A stretch of 64,000 nucleotides of DNA from Chloranthus sessilifolius (lineage: Eukaryota; Streptophyta; Magnoliopsida; Chloranthales; Chloranthaceae): NCBI GenBank assembly GCA_021018995.1, contig CM037595.1:95120491-95184490 (forward strand), given 5' to 3'. Below the pieces are notes generated by a model. It ran no database searches. It had not been told where the DNA came from and worked only from the letters and a program-made list of their open reading frames with translations. Both the position numbers and the translations under genes were made by a program. This document shows, piece by piece, positions 47,546 to 59,190 of this stretch; the first letter of the stretch is position 1; each line of letters begins with the position of its first letter.

Positions 47546-47764
47546 GCAAGGATCAAAATTTCAGCTGAAATGACCGAAATTTCAGTCCAAATTATCGGTT
47601 TTGGTTCTCACCGAAACGGTAATTTGGACCGAAATTTCGGTCATAGAATGTATGGGATTCAAGTTTTCAGCCGAAATTTCAGTTTTTGACTGAAATTTCG
47701 GTCCAAAATTTATGTTTCGGTCCCCTCCGAAACCGAAACGAAAACCAAAATTTTGATCCTTGAA
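47546..47764. mobile_element. hAT-type MITE, GAAATTTCGG family
   Basis: Ends CAAGGATCAAAATTTCAG and CAAAATTTTGATCCTTG are inverted. The interior iterates GAAATTTCGGTC and its inverse. No clear target duplication, probably because the right flank was duplicated afterwards. Confidence 0.7.
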
Positions 47765-47905
47765 GGCTACAATTTATCGTGTGGGGCATGAGCATTTCGG
47801 CTGAAATTTCGGTCCAAAATTTATGTTTCGGTCCCCTCCGAAACCGAAACGAAAACCAAAATTTTGATCCTCAAAGGCTACAATTTATCGTGTGGGGCAT
47901 GAGCA
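47690..47905. repeat. 111-bp tandem duplication
   Basis: CTGAAATTTCGGTCCAAAAT through GGCTACAATTTATCGTG and GGGGCATGAGCA recurs at a 111-base offset (47690 and 47801) with only a few differences. It spans the right end of the MITE and its flank. Confidence 0.85.
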
Positions 47906-48070
47906 ATAATTCCACATCACTTGTGTATCATGCCCTTGAGTTATATATAAAGTTGAGTTAGGCTGATAGAGATTCTACACTAATCTGCTAAATTCTCAAA
48001 CTAAAATAGGCAACAATGTTTTTGTTACCCTCCTAATGATCTATGTTGATAACTATTCTCCTCTAGAAAC

Positions 48071-49273
48071 TAGGGGTGGCAATGGTTTGGGTGGCCCGCT
48101 TGGCCCAACTTGGTTTAAAGTGGTTTTAGGCTTGATCATAAAGACAACCGGCTACATTTGAGCTAGCAGTTTGGGTCGGCTCGACCCTAACTCCTTAAGC
48201 CCATCAAGTTCTCATATTTGATAACCTCCCACCATCAATCTCACACCATCCATTTAAAGCAAAAGAGAATGAGTCTCTCTCTCTCTCTCTCTCTCTTAAT
48301 GTCTACTCTAATAATTATAATCTCATAATCAAAGTCATATTATCAATTTTTAAATTTTGATTTTTATAAAATTATCTTTCTAATTTAAAAAAAAAATCAA
48401 AATTGTGAAAGGACAAAAGACTAAATAAGCATCTTTATCTATCCTCCCATAATCCCATTCCTTCAACCCATCTACAAATATATATAGGCCAGGCCAAGTT
48501 TTAAATGTTTTCTATGTAGGGCTTTCAATGGGCCAGGGCAGCCTAATTTTTGGCCCACACCCGGCCTGATAAAAGTGATACTTTCTATCAAACAAACTCA
48601 GTCAAGTATCCGAATCGGGCTAAATATGTTACAACCTGAATAAATCCGAGTAAGACTTAGGTTGAGTGTTCAAATGCCCAGCCCACACCTAGACCGAATA
48701 TAATATAATATTATATAATATATATACACTTATACTTTTAAAGTTATTAAAAAAAAAATCTTTTAATTAAATATAATTTACTTAAATACTTTGAAATTAT
48801 TCATTATCCGTTATAACCATTGTACATCAAACTAAAATAAAATATTTGAATACAAGCATATATTTGAGCCGCTATAATATTAATATAATTATGTAATTAT
48901 ATTTTTAATTTTTTTCAAACTTTTATTAGAAAAAAATAACCTAAATCCAACCAAATTTTAGTAAAAAAAATAATCCAAAAAAACAATCCAACCAAATTTT
49001 ATTAGGGGGAGAAGGAAATAGAAAAAAGCTCAAGCCAAGTCAAGCCTGACTTGAACATAGTACATCACAACTTGAGTTAAGGCCAAGCTGAAAATTTTGA
49101 AAACCTAGAACGAATAGGTTAAGGCCAAGTTGAATCCCAACTCAAGCCTAATCCGGCCCATTGAGAGCCCTATTTCTATGAGACGAAATTATAAGCCCAC
49201 CACAGGCTCAGTCCAAGCTTATCAATTTAAATTTTTTGGGCTGCAAGCCCAACCCGACCCGTTGCTACGCCTA
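48071..49273. mobile_element. hAT-type element, GGGTCGGGTTGGGC family, hosting a nested insertion
   Basis: Left end TAGGGGTGGCAATGG pairs with the right end CCGTTGCTACGCCTA (diverged inverted ends), with GGTTTGGGTGGCCC-type words at both. The putative 8-bp flanks agree poorly, so the call rests on the ends. A younger element (48517-49172) is inserted within it. Confidence 0.5.
48517..49172. mobile_element. 656-bp hAT-type element with perfect 8-bp target duplication
   Basis: TAGGGCTTTCAATGGGCC and GGCCCATTGAGAGCCCTA are inverted (17 of 18). Flanks are TTTCTATG on both sides (48509-48516 and 49173-49180). Same family as 21605-22672. Non-coding. Confidence 0.92.
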
Positions 49274-50078
49274 TCGGCAACTGCAACATGGAGGGGAAGA
49301 GAAGGGAAATTAATTGAATGATGCTTATATTTTGGTAAAATATATGATGCTCTTGGGTGAACTTTCCTAAGGTATCTAGCATTGAAAGATTTTGTTTAAA
49401 TGTTTTTGCTGCACAAGATATCTCTTGCATAAAAAATGGGATCCTAATACCACTGAAAATCGTTGACTCCTTTGAATTGGATGATAGATAATTATTTTAG
49501 TTCTAATCTTTAACACCACTGATTTTTAAGATTATAAAAATATCATCTCAAAAAGTGATATGTGAACAACATATTTGCCACATTATCTTTGGGTCAGTTT
49601 TTCAAGATATATCACATAGATGATATGTCAAACTTGTCACGATAAGTTGTGATAAAATTAAGGCCATTTTACCAAGTCGAAAATTCAGTTAAAAAAAATA
49701 GCAAGGGATATAACGAAGGAAGCCATTAATTGCACACGCTTTTTAAGTAATTGTATCAAATTACACCAAATTTAAAAGAAAGAATTAAAAGTTTGGTGGC
49801 GTCTAATATAATATATGAAAATACTATTTTAGTCTTTGTTTTAAAAATATCAAAAGATTAAAAAATATAATTTTTACCATTTGATTAAATGGGGTCAATG
49901 GATATTATAAAATTCAAATAACATGTTTTGCTCCAATTATATGTACTAAAGATTTATTAATCATAAACTTTACATCCAACAGCCCATATTACACTTTTAC
50001 ATATCATATCTCTAAAATACCAAGTCATTACTTAAATTCAATACAATCACTTGAAGAATGTGTCCAAGTAATGGCTCC
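49274..50078. mobile_element. Intergenic stretch ending in a fold-back element (49719-50078)
   Basis: 49274-49718 has no recognisable gene. From 49719 the left arm GCCATTAATTGCACACGC-TTTTTAAGTAATTG pairs with the right arm CAATCACTTGAAGAATGTG-CCAAGTAATGGC. It is related to the larger palindrome at 53193-53604. Confidence 0.5.
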
Positions 50079-50854
50079 CAATAACAAAAGCTGCCCTAGA
50101 ATATTAAAGAAAAATTAGCAAGGGAAATATATATATATATATATATATTTAAAAGAATGAAATCAATAATATGGGAAAAAAAGGGAGAAGGGATCAATCC
50201 GAAAGGTTTACTGAAACCCTTAATTCAATCCTGAATTTATCAACCGAAAAAGACGCATTTACAATACAAAAATTATATTTTATTTTTTTTCAACTAATCA
50301 CATTTGTTTCATGAAATTTGATGATGATCTTAGCTGATTCTTAAAACAATGAACATTTTTTTTTAAAAATAGCGATTAAAACACATTTTTTCAAAAATAA
50401 AAATAAATCAAACTTCTGATATCTATGACCACTGCCAGGTTATGAGATGTGTGCCTAAGTCTTGTGGGGTGCAGATTCAATTGACTGAACCAAAATTTCA
50501 GTTTTCAAGTCGGTTCCTACAAAACTAGTCCCTAACAGAAACAGGATTAAAGCGCTTTCCCAAGCGATACAAATAGGATCTTTCCACAATTGTTGCAAAG
50601 ATCTTTGACATATTGAACAGTTTAAGATGCAGCAACAACACTATACAGATGATCGATTTAGATATGATCGTTTCTCTACTTTCCCAATATAATCGCCCAC
50701 AAAACACACGAGGGAGAGAGAATGAGGGAAGAAGAAGATGAAGAAGTCAAAAGGATTAAATCTGAGAGTTTCAATTACAGAGAAATCATTACAACAACGA
50801 TAAGAAGAAGAAAAAGAGAAACTAAAACCCTAGAAAACCAAAGCAAAGCTAGAT
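50079..50854. other. Intergenic, 3' flank of histone H4
   Basis: No gene seen. It contains a (TA)n tract at about 50127-50150. The part next to 50855 should hold the H4 3' UTR and poly(A) site. Confidence 0.5.
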
Positions 50855-51178
<324 letters not shown>

Positions 51179-51260
51179 CTAAATTTGGAGGGCTTCTGTG
51201 GATTTGGTGGTGAGAATTGGGGATTTCGTGGCTTGTGTGGTGGAAGGGGTTTGCGGGGGA

Positions 51261-51270
51261 GTTTAAATAG
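51261..51270 (-). promoter_or_regulatory. TATA box of histone H4
   Basis: CTATTTAAAC on the minus strand, 95-105 bp upstream of the H4 ATG, in the usual position for a plant histone promoter. Confidence 0.7.
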
Positions 51271-51295
51271 GTGGGGTTTTCGTTTTCGAAATAAG

Positions 51296-51303
51296 TTTCG
51301 CGC
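51296..51303 (+). promoter_or_regulatory. E2F-type site TTTCGCGC upstream of H4
   Basis: Exact match to the E2F consensus TTTSSCGC about 30 bp upstream of the TATA box; consistent with S-phase expression. Recognised by motif only. Confidence 0.55.
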
Positions 51304-51324
51304 GGGGTTTTGGTTTTGGCGTGT

Positions 51325-51350
51325 GCCGTTGGATTAGCGGTTATCGACGG
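51325..51350 (-). promoter_or_regulatory. MSA-like and CCGTCG elements upstream of H4
   Basis: On the minus strand CCGTCG (51345-51350), known from plant H4 promoters as a cell-cycle hexamer, lies next to TCCAACGGC (51325-51333), a core of the Myb-bound mitosis-specific activator type. Confidence 0.5.
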
Positions 51351-51709
51351 TGGATGAGTCGATCCGTGTGAAATGTCGGACTTTGTTGTCGACCGTTGAT
51401 TAGATATAATTGACGGTTAGGACGAGCAGAGTTTAAGGCTATGTTTGAGTTAGCTCTTATAAGAGCATAAGCAGCTCTTTGCCTACTCTCGGTCAGATCG
51501 CTCTGGGATAGAACAGTTTTATCACTTGAAACAACTCTCCACCAAAACAAATGAGGCAAGGAGCTGTGTTACCAAATGTAACAATAGTTCTCTATCAGAG
51601 CCAAAAAACTAAAAGAGCTACTCTCTGCCCCAAGAGAGCTAACCCAAACCCAACCTAAAAGTTCGAATGGAGTGAAGCTTATATTATTCTCCTCACCAAT
51701 GTTATTAAG

Positions 51710-52380
51710 TAAGGTAGTCAATGGGTCGGGTCGACCCAAAACCAGAGCCACTGATCAAGGTTTTTTTAGTGGATTGGGCACATACACTAAGCATCTAATT
51801 CGAGTGAACTATACGATACCGATACGTATCGGTTTTGGACTTGAACAATACGATACATTTAGTTTTTATCGCCCCCCTTAAAAACAGTCAAATTATTGTT
51901 TAAAATATCATCTATATTGTTCAATGCATCATTTGTATCGGACGATAATTTTACATTATCGGCCAATAATTTCAAATTATTGATTTTATTTTATTTTTTT
52001 TGGGGGGGGGGAGAGGGGGAGAAATCGAAAAGTATATTCTAGAACCGATACGTATCGTCCTGTAGGTATCGATTTTGGGGCTAGACGATACATATAAAAA
52101 ATCCGAGATTTTGATCCATGAATTCGACCTTTGGGTTAAGTCCTGTCTGGCAAAAATTGGATATCTTCGGGATATATATATATATATATATATTCATGGA
52201 AAATAGTGAGTTTTTAAGTGGGTTGGGTGGGGTTCATCTCGTGCAGCAGGTTTGATCAATTTTCAAGTTTGGTCGAGTATGTATCCTTTGACCCATTGAA
52301 TCGGGTCAAAGTGATCCATCAGGTCGGGTCGAGTCGAGCATTTGCCCTTTAACTCTTCAATAGGACGGTCACCCCCCCTA
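51710..52380. mobile_element. Probable hAT-type element, GGGTCGGGTCGA family, with nested GATACGTATCG element
   Basis: Left end TAAGGTAGTCAATGGGTCGG and right end ...ACGGTCACCCCCCCTA are loosely inverted and rich in GGGTCGGGTCGA. At about 51807-52119 lies a GATACGTATCG-type element whose right tip (TTTTGATCCATG) is intact while the left tip is lost; AATTCGAG/AATTCGAC flank it. Boundaries are uncertain. Confidence 0.4.
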
Positions 52381-53192
52381 GCCGAGCTCTAAGAACTTAG
52401 GGTTAGCGCTCAAAAGAAGGGGTAAGAGGGCCGGATTAAGGCCTCAAGATCAAAAGCCTGATGAAGGTCAGGACAGGTAAGGGCTTAACAAGTTGAAGCC
52501 CATAAGCCCAGCTCAACTCATGTATTTCTTTAATTATGTACATTATTTATATCAACATATATATTTTATCTTTTAAATATAAATTATCAAAATGACCCTC
52601 AGGGCCTCTTTGGATATGAGGAAAGAGAGGAATACTTATATTTGGATTATATTTTTTATAGGTTTTCATTATTTTGAAGCGACTTAAGGGTTGGAATATA
52701 AAGTATAATTTTTACGCTTATTTTCGAGAGTACCCTCGGCATTCAATTTGTCGAGACCTCGGAAAGATAAGAGGAGTGAAGAAGAAAAAGATAAGGGTAC
52801 GACTCTTCTCACCCGTTTATTAATAATACCACACAAATTTTTCACGGATGAAAACCATTGACCGATTTAAATCAGACGATGGAGATTGTTTTTTTCCAAT
52901 CTTCCTCATGATAGATCTTAAGATCATGGATCCCCTATTAGACGGTCAGATGTTGATTCTATATGGCACATATCCCCAAAAATCATAGGCGTAGCCACGT
53001 TATGACTTGGGTGGTCAATTGATCACCCAAACTTTCTAAAAAATTGTTACTAAACTTTAGGGGTCCTAATTTATATTAATGGATTCTCATCCATCCAAAA
53101 TTATATTGACCACCCAAAATTATCGAAAATCTCCAAGCAATCTTTCTTATAGTATTTGTTTTCATAACAAATATTTCTTCTTTGATTTTTTT
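52381..53192. other. Intergenic, repeat debris
   Basis: No gene. It holds a partial GGCCTCAAG-GGCCGGATTAAGG stretch and, at about 52990-53130, a small fold-back with GGTGGTCAATTGATCACCC and its inverse. Confidence 0.5.
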
Positions 53193-53604
53193 AAGGGAGT
53201 CATTACTTGCACATGCTTTTTAAGTTATTGAACCAAGTTAAAGAAAAACTTTGTATTTTAGGGACATGTGACATATGAAAATGCAATCTAGGTCGTTTGC
53301 TTTAAAGTTCATGGTCTATAGATCTGTAGTGGATAAGATTTGAGCAAAACACGAAATTTATCATATGATCTTTTGTTGTCAATCGTTGAATCAAAAAATA
53401 TTCTTTGATTATATTTAATCACACAATGAAGATTATATTCCATGCCAATCTTATCCACCAAAGATCTATAGATCATGAACTTTAAATCAAACGGTCCAAA
53501 TTGTGTTTTCACATGTCACATGTCCCTAAAATACAAAGTCTTCTTTTAACCTCAATGCAATCACTTAAAAAACAAGTGCAAGTGCAAGTAATGACTCTTT
53601 TTTA
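53193..53604. mobile_element. 412-bp near-perfect palindromic element
   Basis: Left arm GAGTCATTACTTGCACATGC ... GGACATGTGACATATG ... CTATAGATC pairs with the right arm GATCTATAG ... CACATGTCACATGTCC ... GTGCAAGTAATGACTC. The arms are close to 200 bp with only a short loop. It is non-coding; its transcript would form a long hairpin. Confidence 0.75.
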
Positions 53605-53639
53605 AAACTATTTTTAGTCTCCCCTCCATCTATTTAGGT

Positions 53640-53760
53640 ACACACACTTATAGGCAATTTATTGCACATAATAAAGTTTGAACATAGGACCTAACCTTCA
53701 CAAAGCACTAAGTCAACCACTAGAGCAATTCACTAACATATGTAAAGAGCAAAAATAACT
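53640..53760 (-). repeat. Possible tRNA-derived SINE fragment
   Basis: On the minus strand TGCTCTAGTGGTTGACTTAGTG resembles a polymerase III A box and, about 35 bases on, TATGTTCAAACTTTA resembles a B box (GGTTCAAACC). No poly(T) or target duplication was identified. Confidence 0.3.
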
Positions 53761-53881
53761 TTATATATATATAACTTTTTGGTCAATTTTGTGAATCATT
53801 TTTATGATTTTGAAAGTGTTTTTTAGATTGGATGATCTTTTGTGTTATTATAGCTATTTTTTTGTTAAGATATATTATTTT

Positions 53882-54599
53882 CCTATAATTTTCTACATAC
53901 GTATTCAAACACTGGATTTGATTAATCTTGTGTTTTAGCTAGCAACGTGGTTATCCAAACAATGAAAAACAAAGGAAAATAAAGGAATCACATTGTTTCC
54001 TACAACTTAGGTATTAATGGGAAAATATAGAAATATTATTTTACTATCCTATGTTTCTCGTGTTTTTATCCAAACATGCCCTCAATGAGTCAATGTTATA
54101 GTTAGATTTCATAGCATTGTTACATAGTTTTGATAAAATAAATTTCTACAATGACAGGTCTGAAGGTTTTCTTTTGGATTTTATTTTTTCTTATTTGAAA
54201 TATCACTCTATAGTTGGTCTATTGAAATTTTTGTTGAATATTCCTATAATTTTCTACATACGTATTCAAACACTGGATTTGGTTAATCTTGTGTTTTCCC
54301 AGCTAGCAATGTGGTTATCCAAATAATGAAAAACAAAGGAAAATAAAGGAATCACATTGTTTCTACAACTTAAGTATTAATGGGAAAATATAGAAATGTT
54401 ATGTTACTATCCTACATTTCTCGTGTTTTTATCCAAACATGCCCTCAATGTTATAGTTAGATTTCATAGCATTGTTACATAGTTTTGATAAAATAAATTT
54501 CTACAATGACAGGTTTGAAGGTTTTCTTTTGGATTTTATTTTTTCTTATTTGAAATATCACTCTATAGTTGATCTATTGAAATTTTTGTTGAATATTCA
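53882..54599. repeat. 361-bp tandem duplication
   Basis: CCTATAATTTTCTACATACG and everything after it to GAAATTTTTGTTGAATATT recurs at 54243 after 361 bases. The two copies differ by a handful of substitutions and a 10-base indel (GAGTCAATGT, present only in the first). Confidence 0.9.
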
Positions 54600-55282
54600 C
54601 TTGAATTGTTGACTCTTTGAATTTTTTTCATTTTTTCTTTTTGAAATGTCAATTTTTTTTTAAATTTTATCATTGTGATACATGCTTTAATCATACTTTG
54701 TATTATTTTTCTTTAATTATAAATTGTTAACACTTGCGAACAATGCATTTTAGATTGTAATCTTTAAATTTATTTCGAATTTGTCACCATTCATGCAAAA
54801 CTTATGTGATCACTCCTAAGGTCCTAAGATGTTGGTAGATTTGTGCCAAGTGCACTAGTGGACACTATTTGTTATAGCCCGGATTTTTTTAATATAATTT
54901 TTTGAGATATATTTAATTTTTTTTAATCCAAATGGAAAAATTCAGACTACCAGATCACAAAATATAATATGATCACAGAACTTTTGGTACATACACACAT
55001 ATCGCGGATTTTAAATAAAATGGAAAAATTCGGACCGCCAAATCGCAGAACACAATCTGATCACAGAACTCATGGTACATACACATATATCGTGGAAATC
55101 AAGCAGTTATAGCATAATTGAAATATTCAATTCTATTATCTAACATGAATAGTAACTAAAACAAACTATCAGTGATGGCCGATCATTGCTTAACGGTAGT
55201 GTACAATATGTATATAATAGCACGAATGTATCAAGCCCAAACTTACCAAAATCCACTATGTACTAAATCTATGATCCCTGAA

Positions 55283-55374
55283 TTAGGGGTACAAATCCTC
55301 AGGCGAAAGATCACCTTCTTTCAGTATGTAGTTTATATCTTCCTCAAAGTCAAGATCCCGATCAAAATTTACAC
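55283..55374 (-). other. Acidic exon-like frame (LTR family copy 4)
   Basis: After ATATGTCAG the sequence reads GT then a 29-residue frame, VNFDRDLDFEEDINYILKEG through SPEDLYP, ending TAA. It has the same phase and acidic, aromatic character as copies 1 and 61615, but the residues do not align well. Confidence 0.35.
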
Positions 55375-55907
55375 CTGACATATAATTAGGGTGAGCTAAC
55401 AATCTAAGCTCAGTAGAAGAATCTCAAATTAAATTGACATCTTATCATATAATCACATAGATTTAATGACAGAAGCAAAAACGGAACTGAACAGATATTC
55501 AAGGATTGTAACAAAGATGGAAACAAGCAAAAGTTGAAGTAGATTAGGTATTCAATGATTTACAAACTTCAGTTTCCATAACTCGCATCACACAATATGT
55601 CAATTCCTATTATTCACATCTTACAGTGTTCAAATCTTATAGTTCAATGTCCTAAGGTTCATATTTATGTCATCCAGTGTGGCCTTAATCTTCCAATGTG
55701 CTCACATATTCCAATATCTTTCAGTGCTCACCTCTTCCAATATCTCTCAATGTATACGGATAACCCGTGCAGGTCCGTTATTGAGGGTGTCCAATCGATT
55801 TATGCAAGATATATCTGAAAAAATCGCATCGCAGGTCGATATGCATCGATTAATAGGTGAGTACGGATAACCGATCATATCGGTCCAGTCAATGTATGCA
55901 GTATGTA

Positions 55908-56425
55908 GGGTTGTGCATTTTTTGGGACCAAACCTACCAAACCAATTCGAACTGCCGGGTTTGGTCCGGTTTGGATGGGTGCCGGTTTGGGTTTGGTTTG
56001 GAAAAAAGGAAAACCAAAAAGTTTGATTTGGTTTCGATTCCAAGCCTCCCCAAGCCAAAACCAAACCAAATGGAACCAAATATAGTTTGTAAGTAATTAT
56101 ATATATATATAGGCAGGAATTTTGATTAATTTTAAAGGGCATTTATGTAAAATGCATATTTTTATGTAAAACCCTACCCTTGTCTTTAGCCTATTCCTAA
56201 ATCCTAAAGCGGCAAAGTAGAACTTATAGAAAAATCGATTGAAAAGTTAAGAAATTTTTTATGTACAAGTAGTACTTATAGGAAAATCGAAACCGACCAA
56301 ATCAAATTGAATCGGGTTGGTTTGGTTTAAGAGTTGAACAGTTTGGTTTGAAAATCTAAAAATCGATTATGATTGGTTTGGTTTATGGTTTTGGTCCAAA
56401 ACCAACCAAACCGAATCGAATATGC
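55908..56425. mobile_element. Fold-back element, GGTTTGGTTTGG family
   Basis: It starts TAGGGTTGTGCATTTTTTGG and ends near CGAATATGCATCACG. Both ends are built of ACCAAACC / GGTTTGGTTT words in opposite orientation. No clean target duplication. Confidence 0.5.
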
Positions 56426-57004
56426 ATCACGATGTATAAAACCGGTTATGCGATCGGTGTCCGATCTACCAAATCAGAGTTAGCGTCAAATCATTCGATA
56501 TCCAAATACAACTAACATTTCAGAGATCTCAATGTTAACCGTTCAAAGATTGTGAACCTCAAATATTCATACAAAAAAGGTTTTAGACTTAACAGGATTC
56601 AATTTCTCAAATGCCGACAATCTCACAAATTCGATTTCAAATCTCACTTTTTCAGTCTAAATATTTGAATACAATCAAATTAACAAATTCTAAATTCATT
56701 GCTAAGATCACAACTTAATTCAAACGGATATCAAGTCAAATCAGATTCAAGGCATCAATTTCAAAGAATTCTAATCACTTCATTCGATCATACAATGATA
56801 TTTATGAAATCAATTCAAAAATATAATGAGTAATGAGTTTTCCCTACCTTAATTTCAGAGTTGTTCAAAGCGATCCAAAGGTCCTCATCTACGGCCTCCC
56901 GTGCTCAACCTAGATCATATCAATATCGTATTACGTGTCAATAGTGGCGAAAAATAAATAGCTCAAGTCTCCTAGAGTTTTTCCAAAGAAAAACTGACAA
57001 AAAC

Positions 57005-57155
57005 AGAAACAGAGAAAATTGATTGTTCGATTTCCTTCAGAAAACTAACACCTCAGTTCTTGTCAAACTCGAACGATCGATTTCTAGAATCGATCGTTCG
57101 ATTCCTTCATAAATCCTTACATATCTCTATTCTGTACAAAATCGATCGTTCAATT
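57005..57155. repeat. GAACGATCGATT motif array
   Basis: Four to five copies of TCGAACGATCGATT / AATCGATCGTTCGATT within 150 bp, 165-315 bp past the donor-like site of LTR unit 4. Confidence 0.6.
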
Positions 57156-57650
57156 TTGACAGATACTGTAGCCCTCTCGGGCTTCTTCTTCTTTGATTCA
57201 TTTCCCCCCAAATTCATAAGATTCTCATATAATTTCTTCACACACACATTAATTTAAGTCTAGAATATTTAATATCACATTAAAATATTAATTTAATCTT
57301 CAAAAATAAGAGATCGTTCACCTTTTTAAATCACGCATTCGTTGCATATTTCGAGAGGAAATCGAGCGTTGGTTCTTCCACGCGAAGCGGTTTGAGAGTT
57401 CAACCTCTCGCACTCGTATCGGACTCGATCAAATCCTAAACTCTTTCCATAATGCACGACAAAACCCTTGCGAGATCCACCGACTTCAAGACTTCGAAAT
57501 ATCCAAATCAAAAAGGGTTTGAAGGGATAAAACCTTTGTTTCTTCATAGATCTCTGTCGCGTCAAAATTCAACAACTTCTAGCGGCACACAAACCAACAC
57601 TACGCCAATACTTTGAAGTTTAACGGAGTGATCAGTCACATAATTTACCA

Positions 57651-59190
57651 TTTTATCACCCTTAACTTAGTAATGCTAAGTTTTAGTTTGCTACTAATAA
57701 GTTACTGATGTGCAGATATTAAAGATAAACAGTAAAAGAGAGCGTAAGTGTTAATATTCATAAAAAAGAACTCAAATAGCAGTAAGAATGACGATTGAGC
57801 GTATAAAGGCGATTTGCCAATACAAGGAAGCTGAGAAATCATATTTGATGATTTTGCGCTACTGCTGAAGGAAAGAAGAAAGAAAGAAATAAGAAATTGT
57901 AATTTTACGATTCTTTAAAAAGACGATTCTTCAAAAGCGGCAAAAGAGTAAAGACGATACAGAAGAAAAAGATGATGAATCGTGAATAGAAAATTGTCCA
58001 GTATGAAAGCCATGAAAGAAGAGAAAATCGTGATTTATGATTTTCTAGAAAAAGAAGAGACAATCGTAATTTACGATCAAATAAAGTTTTCTCGCTGCTA
58101 TACCTATTGATGTTGATCACGTGAGTGAGAACCATCACATCCATGTACTAAATTAGAAGATCTCTGAAATTAGAAGTTTGGTGAACCATAGATCTAAGAA
58201 GATTGATGAATGATACACTCTGAAGGACTCTACTGTTGAAGACTAAAAAACCTTCCAGAAGCACATCAACTAAAGAAAGCAAGTAAAAGAATAAAATTAA
58301 GAATTATAGTTATATTAAAAATCTTTTATTTTTTTAGTAGTTTCTTTTATTATAATTAGATATTTGTAAACCGACCCCTTATGATCTATAAATAAGAGGG
58401 CTTCGCATAGGAATAAGCATCGAAGAATTTCAGTATTAATTAATGCCCGAGGTTAGATTTTCTTTCGATCAAAGTAGTGTAAAATAGTTAGAGTAGATTA
58501 GATATCAGAGGTTTCTCAAGAACAATTAATGACTACAATTGAGTGCTGAAGATTAGTGTAGATATCTGTAGTTTCTCAGGAGCAATTGACAACTGCGGCT
58601 GAGGGGTGAAGGATATATTTTACTTTGCCTTTTAGTTTAGATTTTATTTGCTTTGTAAACATCTCTAAGTTTTAATTTGAATTGACGAGTCAGGTTAGAA
58701 TTTATAGATTAGTGTAATGATTTTTATTTTTCTATCTCCAGTTTTCAAAAGTTTGATTGACGCCCAGATTTTAAGAAATTATTGATTAAATTAAATCTGT
58801 ATTGATAGGATCTTAGACTTGATTGACGACCAATGTTAGGGGACTAAAAATATGGTGTAACGATACTGTTTAAATTCATAAATATTTGATAGCTGAATAT
58901 TAAGATTGATGACCTTAATTAGAAGAATGAGGATTATGATTTATTTTATGCACTTTAGATTAAATCCTTTCTTTTATTCATATTTCTCCAGTAGATTAGA
59001 TCTTAAAAATAAATATAAAATTTTAAAATAAGGATTTAAATAGAAGATATAAATAAATAAACTTTCTTGTGGGAACAATTCTATACTAGCTCTACAATTT
59101 TCATTGTGCGCTTGCAATAGGCTAAAACTTGAATTTAATCTAATACATTTAATAAGTCGTTCCAAGTTTTGAACGTCCATAGGGTCGATC
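57651..59190. other. Intergenic, possible LTR promoter near 58388
   Basis: No gene recognised. At 58387-58396 CTATAAATAAGAGGGCTTCGC, read on the plus strand, resembles an LTR promoter, followed by a directly repeated GTTTCTC-AG-(A/G)-CAATT block (about 58510 and 58570). Low confidence. Confidence 0.35.

Larger units (their letters stand above)
43190..48024 (-). mobile_element. LTR-like unit, copy 3 of the solo-LTR family
   Basis: On the minus strand it ends GGATTCTGGGCCATGACA (plus 43190), like the end of the unit at 1685-4719. A donor-like CAACAGGTGAGTTTCC (GT at 46929-46928), an acceptor at 43567-43566 with a degraded acidic frame, a C/T-rich leader (about 47340-47500) and a TATA box (about 47941-47950) keep the family order. 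A MITE with a local tandem duplication is inserted near the promoter (47546-47905). The outer end near 48024 is inferred; no target duplication was found. Confidence 0.5.
54870..57650 (-). mobile_element. LTR-like unit, copy 4 of the solo-LTR family
   Basis: On the minus strand it ends AAAAATCCGGGCTATAACA (plus 54870), the family type of end. A donor-like AAAAAGGTGAACGATC (GT 57321-57320), an array of GAACGATCGATT words (57005-57155) and an acceptor with a short acidic frame (55374-55283) follow the same order as in the unit at 1685. Near the end is an 86-bp direct repeat (about 54932-55100). A GGTTTGGTTTGG fold-back (55908-56425) lies inside. The outer boundary is approximate. Confidence 0.45.

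Noticed and set aside
57326-57565. 79-codon minus-strand frame near the promoter end of LTR unit 4
   Set aside because: It could be the first exon of the LTR transcript, but there is no match to the other units at protein level; not enough to call a gene.
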